A stretch of 36,991 nucleotides of DNA, from the NCBI GenBank assembly GCA_019695335.1, contig JAIBAF010000036.1, forward strand, positions 1 to 36,991, read 5' to 3'. Every line of letters starts with the position of its first letter. Position 1 is the first letter of the stretch. Made by a program: the position numbers and the translations under genes. Under the pieces are notes generated by a model, which had not been told where the DNA came from, made no database searches, and saw only the letters and a list, made by a program, of their open reading frames with translations. The stretch comes from a bacterium (GTDB lineage Bacteria > CLD3 > SB21). Of the stretch, positions 34,147 through 36,991 are shown one piece after another.

Positions 34147-36531
34147 TTATTTCTTCCCACCCGACTTTTTCTTATCCGTTTTTTTCACACTTTCACGGAA
34201 GGTTTTTAATCGCTTTTCGACATGGTCGAAAATACTGCCTTTTGGAAAATTTCCGTTTTTACGGATTGCGCCGGAAGGTTTGCCCGTGAGAATTTCGATG
34301 CCTTCAGCGATCGTCGAAACGGCCCAGATGTGAAAAAGCCCGTCGCGTACGGCGTCGACTACATCGTCACGCAACATCAGGTGTTTGAGATTGGTTTTCG
34401 GAATGATCACGCCTTGTTGGCCGGTGAGCCCGAACTCACGGCAAATATCAAAATAACCTTCGATTTTTTCATTGGCACCTCCAATAGCCTGCACCGTACC
34501 ATATTGATCGACGGAACCGGTCACAGCAATGCCTTGCCGGATCGGTACATCCGCCAGCGCGGAAAGCAGAGCGTACAATTCCGTTGATGACGCGCTGTCG
34601 CCGTCGACACCTTCATAGCTTTGCTCGAAAACTAATTTGGCTGACAACGTCAGCGGTTTGTCGATCGCAAACATCCGCGCGAGATAGCCGCTCAGGATCA
34701 AAACACCTTTGCTGTGAATCGGTCCGCCAAGAGCAACCTGCCGTTCGATATCGACAATCCCTTCCGTGCCGGGCGTGACCGTAACCGTAATTCGGCTCGG
34801 ACGGCCGAATTCATATTCACCCATGCGAATAACGGCGAGACCGTTAACCTGCCCGGTAATGGCCGACGTCGTATCAATCACGAGTATTTTGCGCGTGATC
34901 ATTTCCCGAATATGTCCCTCGACAAGATTGGAACGATAAATTTTTTCATCGAGCGCTTTGCGCACATGCGCAGTGGTGATTTGCGCCGATGGATCTTGAA
35001 TAGCCCAGAAATGCGCTTCGCGGATAACGTCGGCAATGGCGCCGAAATGCGTCGAGAGCTTTTCCTGGTCATCGGCAAATCGCGACGCGTGTTCGAGCAA
35101 TCGTGCCGCCGCCCCGGCGTCGAGATGTTTGAGATTTTCTTTCCGGCACAGCATGGAAATAAACATCAGGAATTCACGGATATTATTTTCCGTACGCGGC
35201 ATGCTTGTATCAAAATCCGCTTTGACTTTGAATAGTTCGGGAAATTCTTCGTCATACGAATGCATCATATAATAAAACATAGGACGCCCGACAAGCAACA
35301 CTTTGACGTCGAGGCGGATCGGTTGCGGCCGCTGGCTTTTGGCAACGCTCATGCCGAGGCTTTCTGCAATTTCTTCGATCACGATGGATTGTGATCGCAA
35401 TGCACGCCGCAGGCCGTCCCAACTCATGTGATTGCGCAACACGTCTTCGACCGGCAATACAATATAACCGCCGTTAGCGCGATGCAAAGCTCCGGGTTTG
35501 ATCATCGTAAAATCGGTGTACATCGTTCCTTGTTCGACTTCTTTTTCAACCCGGCCAAAAAGATTCGTATACGTCGGATGTAATTCTACCACAACCGGAG
35601 CGCCTTGTTGCTTGCTGTTGTCCACCAAAAGATTAACCTGGTATTTCGTCAAATCCAGATCGCGTTCGGGAACATGATCCTCTTGCCCGGGCTTAAATAA
35701 GTCGATGTCGGACAACATGTCGATCTGAATCGCATCGATATAGTTCAATACTTCTTTTTGATCTTTATATTTTCCGGTCAGTTCTTCCATCACGCCGCTG
35801 AGTTGATACAGCATCACCTGACGATCGAGTTCAAGCATCGCGTTCTGCGTCGTCCGTTCGACATCGCGCGTTTGTTTGATCGCTTCCTTGAGTTCATCCT
35901 GCAACGTTTCGCGGATTTTCATACGCGTTTCTTGTTCCGCTTGCGGCAGAGCGTTCCAATCCGCTTCACTCATCGGTTTGTTATCTCTAACCGGAACGAG
36001 CACGATGCCGAGCTGCGTCGCATGCAACGCAAATCCCTGTTGTCCGGCCTTGACGGAAAATTGTTTTAATACCGCTTCGCGGCGCTCGTTTAGTGTTCGC
36101 CGGATCTCGTCACGTTTTTTACTGTATTCATCGCTTTCGAACGATTTAGGTATTTCACGGCTGACGTATTCGATAAAAAACCGCATGTCCTGTTGAAATT
36201 CTTTTCCTTTACCGGGCGGCAATTCCAGCGCCATCGGCTGATACGGATCGTCAAAATTATTGACGTAACACCAATCGTTGGGAGTACGTTTGGTCAGCGC
36301 GAGCTCTTCAAGAAACGATTTAACGGCGGTCATCTTACCGATGCCGCGAGGACCGGCGACAAAAATATTAAAGCCGACTTCTTGAATGCCCAGCCCGAAA
36401 CGTAACGCCGAAACTGCACGATGCTGCCCGATGATTCCGTCGACCGGTTTCAAATGTTCGGTCGATTCCATATTAAGCGTCCATGGATCAATGGTCAGAC
36501 GCAATTGATCGGGAGTAAGTTCTTTGATCAT
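34147..36531 (-). CDS. Lon-like AAA+ ATP-dependent protease (AAA_32 / LonB-type)
   Basis: A cytoplasmic ATP-dependent protease of 794 residues. The N-terminal AAA+ part has Walker A GPRGIGK (60-66), with a long helical insertion (about 130-260) and a region GGYIVLPVEDVL (354-365) at the Walker B position. The C-terminal Lon protease domain (about 565-750) has catalytic Ser646 in DGDSASS and Lys689 in GANEKIEG. The tail is Lys-rich (KKTDKKKSGGKK). This architecture, without the Lon N-terminal substrate domain, matches the AAA_32 Lon-related family (about 800 residues). I choose ATG 36531 (MIKELTPDQL), which fits the family N-terminus. A TTG at 36567 would overlap the upstream stop codon and add 12 residues. 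It follows the aminotransferase gene and is convergent with the kinase, with 20 bases between their ends. Confidence 0.93.
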   Translation of the reverse strand: MIKELTPDQLRLTIDPWTLNMESTEHLKPVDGIIGQHRAVSALRFGLGIQEVGFNIFVAGPRGIGKMTAVKSFLEELALTKRTPNDWCYVNNFDDPYQPMALELPPGKGKEFQQDMRFFIEYVSREIPKSFESDEYSKKRDEIRRTLNERREAVLKQFSVKAGQQGFALHATQLGIVLVPVRDNKPMSEADWNALPQAEQETRMKIRETLQDELKEAIKQTRDVERTTQNAMLELDRQVMLYQLSGVMEELTGKYKDQKEVLNYIDAIQIDMLSDIDLFKPGQEDHVPERDLDLTKYQVNLLVDNSKQQGAPVVVELHPTYTNLFGRVEKEVEQGTMYTDFTMIKPGALHRANGGYIVLPVEDVLRNHMSWDGLRRALRSQSIVIEEIAESLGMSVAKSQRPQPIRLDVKVLLVGRPMFYYMMHSYDEEFPELFKVKADFDTSMPRTENNIREFLMFISMLCRKENLKHLDAGAAARLLEHASRFADDQEKLSTHFGAIADVIREAHFWAIQDPSAQITTAHVRKALDEKIYRSNLVEGHIREMITRKILVIDTTSAITGQVNGLAVIRMGEYEFGRPSRITVTVTPGTEGIVDIERQVALGGPIHSKGVLILSGYLARMFAIDKPLTLSAKLVFEQSYEGVDGDSASSTELYALLSALADVPIRQGIAVTGSVDQYGTVQAIGGANEKIEGYFDICREFGLTGQQGVIIPKTNLKHLMLRDDVVDAVRDGLFHIWAVSTIAEGIEILTGKPSGAIRKNGNFPKGSIFDHVEKRLKTFRESVKKTDKKKSGGKK

Positions 36532-36563
36532 AAATTTTGTTCCGAAAAAATTAACAAGATCTG

Positions 36564-36991
36564 TCAAACTTCCTGCATCCAGTGATGGATTAATTTTAAT
36601 TTTTCGCCATGATCCGCCCGATGGATAAATTCATTGGTATGAACATCATGCGTGTAATCCTTCTGCCATTGTTTGTAATGAATGGCCGTTTCACGGATCG
36701 CTTCGAGGAGATAACGGATTTCATTATCCGTCATTGCGGGATGCAACGACATTCTGATCCATCCCGGTTTTTCAGACAGATCGCCGTGATCGATTTTGTC
36801 GGTAATTTTGTGCGAGACATCGCGGGAAATATGCAGAAGATAATGTCCATACGTTCCCGCGCAAGAACAACCTCCGCGGACCTGAATTCCAAAATAATCG
36901 TTGAGCAATTTCACGCCCAAATTATAATGCAACCCGTCAATGTAGAATGATATCACGGCGAGACGATGTTCGTGTTCGTCCGCCAGAATAT
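36564..36991 (-). CDS. class V aminotransferase / cysteine desulfurase-like enzyme, C-terminal fragment (5' part beyond window)
   Basis: The last 142 codons of a pyridoxal-phosphate enzyme; the frame is open to the right edge, so the gene is cut by the window, not truncated in the genome. The string GIQVRGGCSCAGTYGHYLL is the C-terminal loop of class V aminotransferases related to SufS/Csd cysteine desulfurases, with two cysteines close together in the loop where desulfurases carry their active cysteine. ISFYIDGLHYNLGVKLLNDYFGI and WIRMSLHPAMTDNEI are also typical. The PLP-binding lysine would lie upstream and cannot be seen. It ends just before the Lon-like gene and probably shares its transcript. 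A desulfurase activity is possible but not shown. Confidence 0.85.
   Translation of the reverse strand, partial: ILADEHEHRLAVISFYIDGLHYNLGVKLLNDYFGIQVRGGCSCAGTYGHYLLHISRDVSHKITDKIDHGDLSEKPGWIRMSLHPAMTDNEIRYLLEAIRETAIHYKQWQKDYTHDVHTNEFIHRADHGEKLKLIHHWMQEV

Noticed and set aside
36532-36567. TTG start of the Lon-like protease overlapping the upstream stop codon
   Set aside because: The family N-terminus matches the ATG at 36531; the extra 12 residues look non-conserved. It remains possible.

Overview
The window looks like part of a chromosome from a Gram-negative bacterium of the Bacteroidetes/Chlorobi/Ignavibacteria/Calditrichaeota side of the tree (FCB group). The reasons are the long two-domain FtsX/MacB permeases of Bacteroidetes type, an NtrC-type regulator paired with an NtrY-like kinase, and a moderate GC content. 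Many genes have clear Shine-Dalgarno sequences (AGGAG, GGAGGT). That is unlike typical Bacteroidia and argues for a deeper-branching FCB lineage. The assignment is an inference; there is no rRNA or marker gene to settle it.

Positions 1-27024 are one minus-strand gene train, read right to left, with gaps of roughly 10-75 bases and no convincing terminator. The order from the promoter is: membrane-fusion adaptor, MacB/LolD-type ATPase, permeases P10, P9, P8 and P7, a secreted protein with eight 26-residue repeats, permeases P6, P5 and P4, a secreted alpha/beta hydrolase, then permeases P3, P2 and P1 (P1 is cut by the left edge). Permeases are numbered P1-P10 from left to right. Ten paralogous full-length-type permeases share one visible ATPase and one adaptor. 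The adaptor has a hairpin tip suited to a TolC-like channel, but no TolC gene is in the window.

The 250 bases upstream of the adaptor hold a plausible sigma-54 (-24/-12) promoter. About 95 bases further upstream lies a perfect palindrome, TGTCCGA-TT-TCGGACA, with a degenerate second copy two helical turns away. This is the layout expected for an NtrC-family activator. Such an activator (31387-32763) and its histidine kinase (32753-34126) are encoded nearby on the plus strand. The kinase has two membrane helices and almost no extracytoplasmic loop, as in intramembrane-sensing kinases. The natural reading is a regulon in which this pair switches on the exporter operon.

Between exporter and regulator are a BarA-like hybrid kinase (27275-30376, minus), a small CoA-binding protein (30561-30956, plus) and a four-helix-bundle protein gene (31000-31350, plus) bracketed by perfect 12-bp inverted repeats, possibly an inserted cassette. 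At the right edge, on the minus strand, are a Lon-like AAA+ protease (34147-36531) and the C-terminal part of a class V aminotransferase/cysteine desulfurase-like enzyme (36564-36991). They form a separate operon convergent with the kinase.

No gene-free stretch exceeds 300 bases. The two longest are 27025-27274 (promoter and putative activator sites) and 30377-30560 (between divergent genes, no promoter I can call with confidence). I see no tRNA, rRNA, CRISPR array or transposase.
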